Positions 55,949 to 64,000 of a DNA stretch of 64,000 bases are shown here, piece by piece. Source of the DNA: Ligustrum vulgare (lineage: Eukaryota > Streptophyta > Magnoliopsida > Lamiales > Oleaceae); the NCBI GenBank assembly GCA_963555705.1, contig OY743176.1, positions 37,122,497 through 37,186,496 on the forward strand. The letters run 5' to 3'. The position numbers were made by a program, and so were the translations under genes. The notes under the pieces are model-generated. The model was given only the letters and a program-made list of their open reading frames with translations, was not told the DNA's origin and did no database searches. Within the stretch, counting starts at the first letter, position 1, and each line of letters opens with the position of its first letter.

Positions 55949-55995
55949 AAAGCATAATCAAAGTCATAAGACTTTTTGACATGTTTGCCCCAAAT
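55949..55995 (-). CDS. Candidate internal exon, 47 bp
   Basis: Minus-strand acceptor ATGGGCAG and donor TTT|GTACGT. In phase 0 it reads IWGKHVKKSYDFDYA, leaving two bases. Phase 0 fits the end of the candidate exon at 62462-62512. B2 would lie in the intron between them. Confidence 0.33.
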
Positions 55996-56106
55996 CTGCC
56001 CATGCATTAAAAATTTATTTGAGCATCAAATAGGGTGATGATAATTATAACAATGTCATTTAAGATCATCAATGAATATTTTGGCAATGGAAAATTGAAG
56101 AAATAC

Positions 56107-56940
56107 TGATGAGTACCTGAGTGGCCCAACGAGTAAGGACCCGTTGCATGTACCAGTGGGACCAATAACGAGGCAGAGGGCTAAGAAGATCAAGCAAGCA
56201 ATGCAGGGGTTTATGCAAGCTTGGGTGGATGAATATTCAAATGCATGGTCAAAGACTCCATTTTCAATGCATGACAATATGGGGGATGCGCCAAAACCGT
56301 TACAAGGCATTTGGGTCAAAGAACAAGGAGAAAAGAATTCAGAGGACCTTTTACGGACGTAAGGTCTGGGAGTTACGGCCGTAACTTTGCTATCGCACGA
56401 CCGTAACAATCAATTCACGGCCATAATGGAATTATTCAGTTTTTATTCAGAAGGTATCTTACGGCCGTAAGAACCAATGTCACGGTCGTAAGAGTAAAAA
56501 TCAGTTTTGGACCCGAGGGTCAATTACGGCCGTAAGGTTGATTTTCACGGCCATAAATTCCGCCGCGTTTTAATTTGTGTTTTGCGGATAGGGTTAATTT
56601 TGGACACGTTTTTAGGTTATATTATGTTTTCTTTGTCATTGTAAAGAGACAACTTTGATGATTAATGAGATTGCTTGAATTAGGTGAGTTGATCCCTATT
56701 CTTCTTCGTTCTTGATTGAACACCTTGAACTTATCAAAGGATTTGACAACCTTTGTGGCGTTCACCCCTTTATGGTTCTTCATTCCGCATCTTAACGGGT
56801 CTTGGATTTGATACATCCTTGGTTCTTGAGTCGTGAGTGTCGGGTCATATTGTTATCGTCAATTAATCTGGATTTGGAACTTTCCAAGTGTTTATACAAT
56901 TTCCGCGAGATCCCGTGATTCCCCAACAAGAATCACATCA
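56107..56940 (+). repeat. 5' LTR of B2
   Basis: TGATGAGTACC...ATCACATCA. It keeps the C-terminal polyprotein codons (to 56362) and a palindrome array at 56351-56557. A TATA-like TTATATTATG lies near 56610. Confidence 0.92.
56351..56557 (+). promoter_or_regulatory. Palindrome array in the B2 5' LTR
   Basis: About eight copies or near copies of TTACGGCCGTAA. Several carry C-to-T type changes compared with the 3' LTR (for example CACGACCGTAA here against CACGGCCGTAA), which fits decay of methylated CG/CHG sites. Confidence 0.6.
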
Positions 56941-56942
56941 TT

Positions 56943-56954
56943 TGGTATCAGAGC
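56943..56954 (+). promoter_or_regulatory. Primer-binding site of B2 (initiator tRNA-Met)
   Basis: TGGTATCAGAGC lies 2 bp after the LTR end. It is an exact plant iMet site. Confidence 0.9.
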
Positions 56955-57575
56955 TTGACTCTAAATCCAGGTTTTGATATAATTCTTGTTTTGTTTCATT
57001 TTTTTTCTTCATTAGATGTCATTGTTCTTGAGCCATCATTGAATCGATAATAGATTCTTGGATTTCTTGAAATTCTTCACTATTTCAAGATTGGTCGTAG
57101 TTTCAATTTTGTTATTATTGATTGTTCTTGATTAGTCAAAAAAAAAAAAAAAAGTACGTAATTCAGATAAAAAAAAAGTGATTAATATTGAAGAGCACGA
57201 TCAAGAACACAATTTCATATTCAAGAAGACCTTTCTTGATACCTTTTATTTTTCCCACATTCTTAGTAGTTTTCGTCATCCATCACTACTTTCAAATTCT
57301 TTCAATTCCAGTTACATCAATTTTCTTGAGTCCAATATTCCATCAAAACTTCGTTTCATCTGTTTGTGTCTTACACCTTGGGTTAATTCCACAAGGACCA
57401 AGTCCGTGACTAGTTTGGTGGGTTCTTTGAGAACTTGAGAAAAGAGATAGAGAGGAAAAAGGCAGAGTGGTGAGATCAATAGAGGGAAAAAGCCAAATAG
57501 AGTGAAAACACGAGTACTAAACACGTGAGTATATATTTTCTTGAAAAATTATTTCTTTTCTTTTGATCACTAACC

Positions 57576-59190
57576 ATGTCACAGAAGGACGCATCATCGA
57601 CAGGGGAGGATAACCAACAGTTCCACTTCCTTGCAATGCTGGAAAAATGATTTGAGAGGTGGGATGCGAAGTTGGGGAAGATTAAAAACTCCGTGGACAC
57701 GCATAGTGCAGCAATTGCCCAACTACGAAGAGAGCAACCGCATACGGCTCCTAATATCCGGAAGCCACAAAGGTATGAAAATAATCCTAGGAATAGAGTT
57801 TGGGATGATGATGATGTTGAGATAGGAGATAGTGTTGACGATGATAGTGAAAGTGTATCAGTGGCTAGCTTGGGTAGGAGAAGAGGTCGTGGTGGTCGGC
57901 GTGGAAGAGGAAATAGGCGTGAAAATAGGGATGATGATGGGATGGATAGAGGCTTAGGAAACATTAAAATGTCCATACCAGCTTTCCAAGGGAAAAGTGA
58001 TCCGGAGGTGTACTTTGAGTGGGAGAAGAAGGTAGAACTGATTTTTGAGTGCCATAACTACTCAGAGGAAAAAAAGGTGAAGTTAGCCGTTATAGAGTTC
58101 GCAGATTATGCACTTGTGTGGTGGGATCAATTAGTGACGAGTAGGAGGGGGAACCGTGAAAGACCTATAGTGACCTGGAACGAGTTGAAGGGTTTGATGA
58201 GGAAAAGGTTTGTGCCCAACCATTACTATAGGGACTTGTACCAGAAACTCCAAACTCTGTCTCAGGGTTCGAAGAGTGTAGAAGAATACCATAAAGAGAT
58301 GGAGATTGCTATGATCCGAGCGAATATTGAGGAGGATCCGGAGGCCACAATGGCCAGGTTTTTGAGTGGCTTGAACAGAGACATTGCAAATGTAATAGAA
58401 CTGCAACATTATGTTGAACTAGAGGAGATGTTGCACATGGCGATGAAAGTGGAAAGGCAGCTGAAAAGGAAAGGTACAGAAAAATACTCTTCGGGTTCTA
58501 CTCCTTGGAAACCTACCTGGAGTGGAAATAACAAAAATGAAGGAGCTGCTCCAAAGGGGAAGCCAGAAATAACAAAAAATTCACAGACTATGCACTTGTG
58601 TGGTGGGATCAATTAGTGACAAGTAGGAGGAGGAACCGTGAACGACCTATTGAGACCTGGAACGAGTTGAAGGGTTTGAGAAGAAAAAGGTTTGTGCCCA
58701 ACCATTACTATAGAGACTTGTACCAGAAACTCCAAACTCTGTCTCAGGGTTCGAAGAGTGGAGAAGAATACCATAAGGAGATGGAGATCGCTATGATTCA
58801 AGCAAATATTGAGGAGGATCTGGAGGCCACAATGGCCAGGTTTTTGAGTGGTTTGAATAGAGACATTGCAATTGTTATAGAACTGCAACATTATGTTGAG
58901 CTGGAGATGTTGCACATGGCGATGAAGGTGGAAAGGCAACTGAAGAGGAAAGGGATAGCAAAATACTCTTCGAGATCTACTCCTTGGAAACCTAAGTGGA
59001 GTGGAAATAACAAAACTGAAGGAGCTGCTCCAAAGGGAAAACCAAAACCACCGAAGGCTCGAGAGGAATCTGCCAATAAAGGTAACCCCGCTTCTAACTC
59101 TCAACCTCCTAGAAGTAGGGACATCAAGTGTTTTAGGTGTATGAGAATCGGACACATTGCATCACAATGCCCGAACAAAAAAATAATGCT
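57576..59190 (+). pseudogene. B2 gag with a 485-bp partial duplication
   Basis: The ATG at 57576 is followed by TGA at 57648-57650, as in B1. The capsid region (FQGKSDPEVYFEWEKKVE, YALVWWDQLV) runs to about 58570. The segment from TATGCACTTGTGTGGTGGG (58106) is then repeated from 58591. The first unit is nearly identical to B1; the second is more diverged. It leads to the zinc knuckle CFRCMRIGHIASQC (about 59130-59170). Confidence 0.85.
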
Positions 59191-60187
59191 TGTGCGAAAT
59201 GGGGTGGTTGTATCGGAGGATGAGGTTGAGGATGATGATGAGTTTAAGGATATGCCTGCCTTAGAAGAAGCTAGTGATTGTGACGATGGAGATTATGCTG
59301 TAGCTCAGTCCCTCATTACTAGGCGTGCTCTTAGTACCCAAATTAAGATGGAGGAGTCGGGTGAGCAAAGGGAAAACATATTCCATACTAGATGCTTTGT
59401 TAATAATAAAGTGTGTAGTTTGATAATTGATGGGGGGAGTTGTACCAACGTGGTTAGTACCACTCTTGTTGAGAAATTGTGTTTACCCATAATCAAACAC
59501 CCTAGGCCTTATAAATTACAATGGCTGAATGAATCCGGTGAGATCAAAGTGAATAAGCAGGTGTTGATCGACCTTTCTATCGGGAAGTATGAGGATGAGT
59601 TAATTTGTGATGTAGTTCCAATGCATGCTGGACACATCCTGTTGGGTCGGCCATGGCAGTATGACAGGAGGGTGGTACGTGACGGGTACAAAAATAGGTA
59701 CATTTTTACAAAGGATGGAAAAAGTATCAGACTTATGCCATTAACTCCGCAACAAGTTTACGAAGATCAGTTGAAATTAAAGAGTGAGGAAGAGAAGACA
59801 AAGAGAGTTGGGACCCCGATCCCAGAAAAAGGAGAGCTGAGTGTTCAAATGAGAGTTGGGACCACGATCCCAGAAAAATATGAGCTGAGAGAAAAACAGA
59901 GAGTTGGGGGTTCCGCCCCAAAAAAAGGAGAGGGAGTGACGAGTGCCAGAAAAGAAAGAGGAGAGAAAACCAAAGTGAGCTTTCTTGCCAAAAAGTGTGA
60001 AATCAAAAGAGCTGTCCTTGACCACCAACCGCTGGTCTTATTAATGTACAAGGAATCCTTCCTTGCAATCGATGACACTAACTCTTCCCTCCCCCATTTA
60101 GCTGTTTCTCTTTTACAGGAATTTGAAGATGTATTCCCAGACGACGTACCTAGTGGGCTGCCACCAATTCGGGGCATCGAGCACTAG
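59191..60187 (+). pseudogene. B2 protease and linker
   Basis: The aspartic protease site reads SLIIDGGSCTNVVS (about 59420-59455), with Gly in place of Ser in the usual DSG. ILLGRPWQYDRRVV lies near 59640. An acidic, repeated IPEKGEL linker follows and a TAG at 60185-60187 ends the frame, in continuity with the gag duplication frame (58598-60187). Confidence 0.85.
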
Positions 60188-60301
60188 ATTGATCTTGTTC
60201 CAGGTGCTGTTATTCTAAATAGGCCTGCATATAGGAGAAATCCGAAAGAAACAAGGGAGCTTCAAAGGAAAGTCGAGGAGTAGTTCAGCAAGGGCTAAAG
60301 C

Positions 60302-61243
60302 ATGAGCCCGTGTGCTGTGCCGGTCTTATTGGTGCCCAAGAAGGATGGAACCTGGAGGATGTGCGTGGATTGTAGAGCTATCAACAATATCACGGTAAAG
60401 TATCGCCATCCTATACCTAGGTTAGACGACATGCTTGATGAATTATATGGTTCATGTGTCTTTAGTAAAATTGACCTTAAAAGTGGGTATCACCAAATAC
60501 GCATGAAAGAGGGGGACGAATGGAAAACTGCATTCGAGACCAAATATGGGCTTTATGAATGGTTAGTTATGCCGTTTGGCCTCACCAATGCACCTAGTAC
60601 ATTCATGAGGTTGATGAACCATGTCTTACGGGCTTTCATTGGAAAATTTGTGGTCGTGTATTTTGATGACATTTTAGTTTATAGTAAAAATGTAGATGAG
60701 CATGTTGATCATTCAAGGTTGGTACTTGAGGTTTTACGCAATGAAAAATTGTATGCTAACTTTAAAAAGTGTACTTTTTGCATAGATAAGGTCATATTCC
60801 TTGGTTATGTTGTTAGTAAGGATGGTATTGAGGATGACGAGGAGAAAATCCGAGCTATTAGAGAATGGCCAACACCTAAGAGTGTAACTGAGGTAAGGAG
60901 TTTTCATGGGTTAGCAAGTTTTTATAGGAGGTTTGTGAAAGATTTCAGTACAATCGCCACACCACTCACTGAGGTAATTAAAAAGAGTGTGGTTTTCCGT
61001 TGGGGGGATGCACAGGAAAATGCCTTTACGTTGCTTAAAGATGCCTTATGTTCTGCACCAGTCTTAGCATTACCTAATTTCAATCCACTAACCCCTATGG
61101 ACCTAATTCCTTTGCCTGTAGATGATAGGAAAAGTTTAGATGACAAGAAGAAAGCCGAGCGTGTGAAGTCACTCCATGAAAAGGTCCGATTGGGTGTGGG
61201 TTCACATGCGAAAGGAACGATTTCCAACACAACGGAAATCTAA
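60302..61243 (+). pseudogene. B2 reverse transcriptase fused to the integrase C-terminal region by deletion
   Basis: RT motifs are complete: [33 protein letters not shown] and [11 protein letters not shown] (about 60655-60690). RNase H is cut after [10 protein letters not shown] (about 61084) and joined to PLTPMDLIP, which in B1 lies 1.2 kb further on. The RNase H catalytic part, the integrase HHCC domain and the DDE core are missing. Upstream stops at 60185 and near 60282 separate it from protease. Confidence 0.85.
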
Positions 61244-61673
61244 ACTGCAGCCTAGAGGAGATGGGCCATTTCAAGTCATTGAGAGAGTCAATGACAATGC
61301 TTATAAGCTGGATCTCCCGGGTGAGTATAATATATCTGCTACTTTTAACGTTGCAGATCTCTCTTTGTTTGATGCAGGTGATGATTCGAGGACGAATCCT
61401 TTTCAACAGGGAGGGAATGATGAGTACCTGAGTGGCCCAACGAGTAAGGACCCGTTGCATGTACCAGTGGGACCAATAACGAGGCAGAGGGCTAAGAAGA
61501 TTAAGCAAGCAATGCAGGGGTTTATGCAAGCTTGGGTGGATGAATATTCAAATGCATGCTCAAAGACTCCATTTTCAATGCATGACAATATGGGGGATGC
61601 GCCAAAACCGTTACAAGGCATTTGGGTCAAAGAACAAGGAGAAAAGAATTCAGAGGACCTTTTACGGCCGTAA
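61176..61673 (+). pseudogene. B2 integrase C-terminus reading into the 3' LTR
   Basis: GPFQVIERVNDNAYKL, then NISATFNVADLSLFDAGDD. It enters the LTR at 61418 and continues with PLHVPVGPITRQRAKKIKQ to a stop at 61671-61673. Confidence 0.8.
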
Positions 61674-62251
61674 GGTCTGGGAGTTACGGTCGTAACTTTG
61701 CTATCGCACGGCCGTAACAATCAATTCACGGTCGTAATGGAATTATGCAGTTTTTATTCAGAAGGTATCTTACGGCCGTAAGAACCAATGTCACGGTCGT
61801 AAGAGTAAAAATCAGTTTTGGACCCGAGGGTCAATTACGGCCGTAAGGTTGATTTTCACGGCCGTAAATTCCGCCGCGTTTTAATTTGTGTTTTGCGGCT
61901 AGGGTTAATTTTGGACACGTTTTTAGGTTATATTATGTTTTCTTTGTCATTGTAAAGAGACAACTTTGATGATTAATGAGATTGCTTGAATTAGGTGAGT
62001 TTATCCCTATTCTTCTTCGTTCTTGATTGAACACCTTGAACTTATGAAAGGATTTGACAACCTTTGTGGCGTTCACACCTTTATGGTTCTTCATTCCGCA
62101 TCTTAACGGATCTTGGATTTGATACATCCTTGGTTCTTGAGTCGTGAGTGTCGGGTCATATGGTTATCGTCAATTAATCTGGATTTGGAACTTTCCAAGT
62201 GTTTATACAATTTCCGCGAGATCCCGTGATTCCCCAACAAGAATCACATCA
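61418..62251 (+). repeat. 3' LTR of B2
   Basis: 834 bp, preceded by the purine tract ACAGGGAGGGAA. It has a palindrome array at 61661-61867. Only scattered substitutions separate it from the 5' LTR, so this insertion is relatively recent. Confidence 0.92.
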
Positions 62252-62461
62252 AATATGACATTTGACTTACTATTGAGTTCCTTTTAATCTTCAAATTTCT
62301 TGACCTATAATGCATAGAAGAAAACAAACATGTAATATGAGGAAATGAAAACTACACTATTATATTGATAGACTACCCAAACGAATTCAATATTCCATGT
62401 TTTTCACCTTAACGGAAAATAATAGAAGTAAATATTTGAATGAAAATGAAAATACACGTAC

Positions 62462-62512
62462 CTCTCCGCAAGGATTAGAGATCATTTTTTTCAAATAATA
62501 CCTCAACGACTC
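62462..62512 (-). CDS. Candidate internal exon, 51 bp
   Basis: Minus-strand acceptor CTGTTGTAG and donor GAG|GTACGT. It reads ESLRYYLKKMISNPCGE in phase 0, exactly 17 codons. The upstream candidate exon also ends in phase 0. Good splice sites and matching phases support a real gene. Confidence 0.42.
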
Positions 62513-62691
62513 CTACAACAGATGGTTTATTAGCTCTTTGAGTAGAATATTGAGACTGTTCTCCAAAGCAAATTTTCTTTGTTTTTAGGTGTTTGGGGAA
62601 AAATTAGATGGTCAAGTTATCAGAAACTGATAATAGTTTTGAAATCAGATAAAGCACACAATAGACCAAAATGAAAACAAAACAATATTAC

Positions 62692-62932
62692 TTTAACAAA
62701 TGTGTTAGCTGGGAGAAAAAGCTGCATCGTATGGTTGGTTACAGTTGGATCAAATACTGAATCTGTAGCAAAATAATCTATTCCATGGAAATCTTTTGTC
62801 ATAAGAAAAAGTACCAAAAGAAGTTGCAAGTAGGAATATCCAACAAAAGCCACTCTAGAAACTCTTGAGAACATCCCTAAAGAACTGTAACCTTGCTCGG
62901 TCCATCTAATTGATGTTGCTGAGAGTGCTGAA
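62692..62932 (-). CDS. Candidate internal exon, 241 bp, with a membrane-like segment
   Basis: On the minus strand, acceptor TGTATAG (62933-62939) and donor AAA|GTAATA bound an open frame. It contains SIRWTEQGYSSLGMFSRVS, then VGYSYLQLLLVLFLMTKDF, a likely transmembrane helix, and SVFDPTVTNHTMQLFLPAN. The same frame is open upstream to 63048, so the 5' boundary is uncertain. The motif GYSS[LM]G also occurs in the candidate exon at 8745-8852. No family is recognised. Confidence 0.38.
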
Positions 62933-63178
62933 CTATACACAAGACTAACTTGCGTATTTGAATGCAAGAACTTGCTCTTGTCAGCCAAGCATTTCATCAC
63001 TTCACAAGCATAGAAAGTTTCATTCATTATGGACAAGCAATGCATCAAATTGCATATGTGAATATCTTTTCAAAATATTGTAGAGTAATCGTTCTTTTCT
63101 TTTCTTTTCTTTTTTCTTCAACTCTTTTTCAAGAATTAATTAATAATTCATGGTGGGTAATGCAGTGATTTTACTCAC

Positions 63179-63214
63179 CCCGATAGGTGCTTGGACAAGG
63201 CACTCCGAGCATGG
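63179..63214 (-). CDS. Very short candidate exon, 36 bp
   Basis: Minus-strand acceptor GCCATTTCAG and strong donor GGG|GTGAGT bound 36 bp, upstream of the previous candidate. Frame is undetermined. Confidence 0.22.
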
Positions 63215-63229
63215 CTGAAATGGCAGTAA

Positions 63230-64000
63230 TTACAATTTTAATAAGAGTGCAATCTCGTTCTTTTAGTGGAATAGAACGTGATTAATTAATTAATTTTGAT
63301 TGATCAAGAGTTGATCAGGTAATAATTAATTTATTAGAGCTTAGTTTAATTGGGTTCGATCAGGTTGCCTCTGTGACTTCACTATAATGGGCTTATACAA
63401 GCTTATTACCTGTATTGAGTTGTGCAGAAATGGACTTGGGTTATGGTACTAGGTTTGGTAGGGTTTTGGAGTGTAAAGATGTTACAAATAGTCTCCTAAG
63501 ACTATTTTTTTTAACCAAGTTTGCAAAGTGGCGAGACACATACTAAAGTGTGCATTGTGTGTTTTCTCCTTACATTGAAAACCCCAATCCTAATGTAACC
63601 TAGATTTAGAGAAAAGTGACCACACACCTGCATAGCTTCCATTGGAAAACACCGAGGAAAGCTTGAGGGTTTGAAGCTTTGGTGAAATTAAGAAGCAGTT
63701 GATGAAGATTATTATAAAGCACGCTACAAAGGTAATCTCCTCAAACAAATATTTGTGCAAATTATTTATTTCAAGTTAAATACATAAAACAGAAAATCCT
63801 GTAACGTGATGATCTAGTCACAAGAAATTAATTTTTGTGAGTAGAACAACCTGAGTTTCCAACAATTTTTGGGTTGTTCTTCTTTGCAAGTAACTTTCTT
63901 CTTGGCTTTAATGTTATGATTTGATTTTGATACTTGCAAAACAGAATTAACCAAACTAGGGAGGGATGTGTTATCACTGTCAAGTGCAAGGATTGGTTCC
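63230..64000. other. Right-end flank, possibly part of an LTR
   Basis: No ORF of note. A palindromic TTAATTAATTAA-type stretch near 63280, a splice- or promoter-like region and TGTAACCTAGATTTAGAG near 63593 give it the look of a Copia-type LTR. No partner end or TSD is inside the window, so the assignment is open. Confidence 0.2.

Larger units (their letters stand above)
56107..62251 (+). mobile_element. Element B2: Ty3/Gypsy retrotransposon, internally deleted
   Basis: LTRs 56107-56940 and 61418-62251 are both 834 bp and nearly identical. The TSD is AATAC (56102-56106) against AATAT (62252-62256). It has an iMet primer-binding site, gag with a partial duplication, protease, RT, then a deletion from RNase H to the integrase C-terminus. 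It is the same family as B1. Multiple stops and the deletion make it non-autonomous. Confidence 0.93.

Noticed and set aside
180..56000. GQIW..YDFDY-like peptides on + near 200 and on - near 55960, suggesting inverted paralogues
   Set aside because: At 157-315 a longer open frame competes with the one giving this peptide, and nucleotide similarity beyond the short match is weak. It is probably coincidence.
63230..64000. Copia LTR at the right edge
   Set aside because: It looks LTR-like, but only one end would be in the window and no TSD or PBS can be shown.
1..64000. tRNA or rRNA genes
   Set aside because: No tRNA-like A/B box pairs with a plausible cloverleaf and no rRNA segments were recognised by eye. 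The tRNA-like matches are retroelement primer-binding sites.

Overview
This window is nuclear DNA of a flowering plant, most likely a eudicot. It is a nested stack of transposable elements. There is no bacterial gene organisation. There are Ty3/Gypsy gag-pol remnants, primer-binding sites for plant initiator tRNA-Met and tRNA-Asp, AT-rich intergenic DNA, small TIR elements and an integrated plant pararetrovirus (Caulimoviridae). All names used here (LTR-1, family A, X, Y, B1, B2, Z) are local labels. Almost every element was bounded by finding its target-site duplication (TSD).

Layout from left to right. 1-731: flank with a possible last exon on +. 732-6340: a solo LTR (LTR-1, TSD CTCTT) split by a second solo LTR of family A (3193-6202, TSD GAGAC). 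6346-9609: AT-rich flank with a diverged tandem repeat and candidate exons on -. 9615-13125: inverted solo LTR of family A (TSD GAAAA). 13145-13477: flank with an exon candidate. 13483-54976: Athila-like element X (TSD TTCAG). 54982-56106: flank with a 616-bp hAT-like element. 56107-62251: Gypsy element B2. 62257-64000: flank with further candidate exons on -.

Element X is non-autonomous. Its 5' LTR holds a Tourist-like MITE and the Athila-like element Y (15290-48534, TSD ATCAC). Y holds Gypsy element B1 (23975-42505, TSD GAGTT) and a family-A solo LTR (43666-46443, TSD GGTAG). B1 holds a pararetrovirus block (24027 to about 34948), which replaced most of its 5' LTR, and a solo LTR Z (35489-37152, TSD ATAGC). 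The viral block carries its own MITE (29495-30372). This gives a relative order: X, then Y, then B1, then the virus, then its MITE.

The viral block is two copies in inverted orientation. The left copy (-) keeps the movement, capsid and protease parts but has lost 768 bp of reverse transcriptase/RNase H. The right copy (+) lacks the 5' genes but keeps protease, reverse transcriptase and RNase H, the viroplasmin-like ORF and the promoter/leader region. Neither copy is a complete genome.

A second theme is a shared regulatory-looking module. Clusters of the palindrome TTACGGCCGTAA occur in the LTRs of Y, the LTRs of B1 and B2, the interior of X, and inside Y ahead of a spliced accessory ORF. In several cases they sit just upstream of a TATA-like box. 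No host gene could be identified with confidence. Several phase-compatible exon candidates on the minus strand suggest that an unidentified gene may run through the whole stack.
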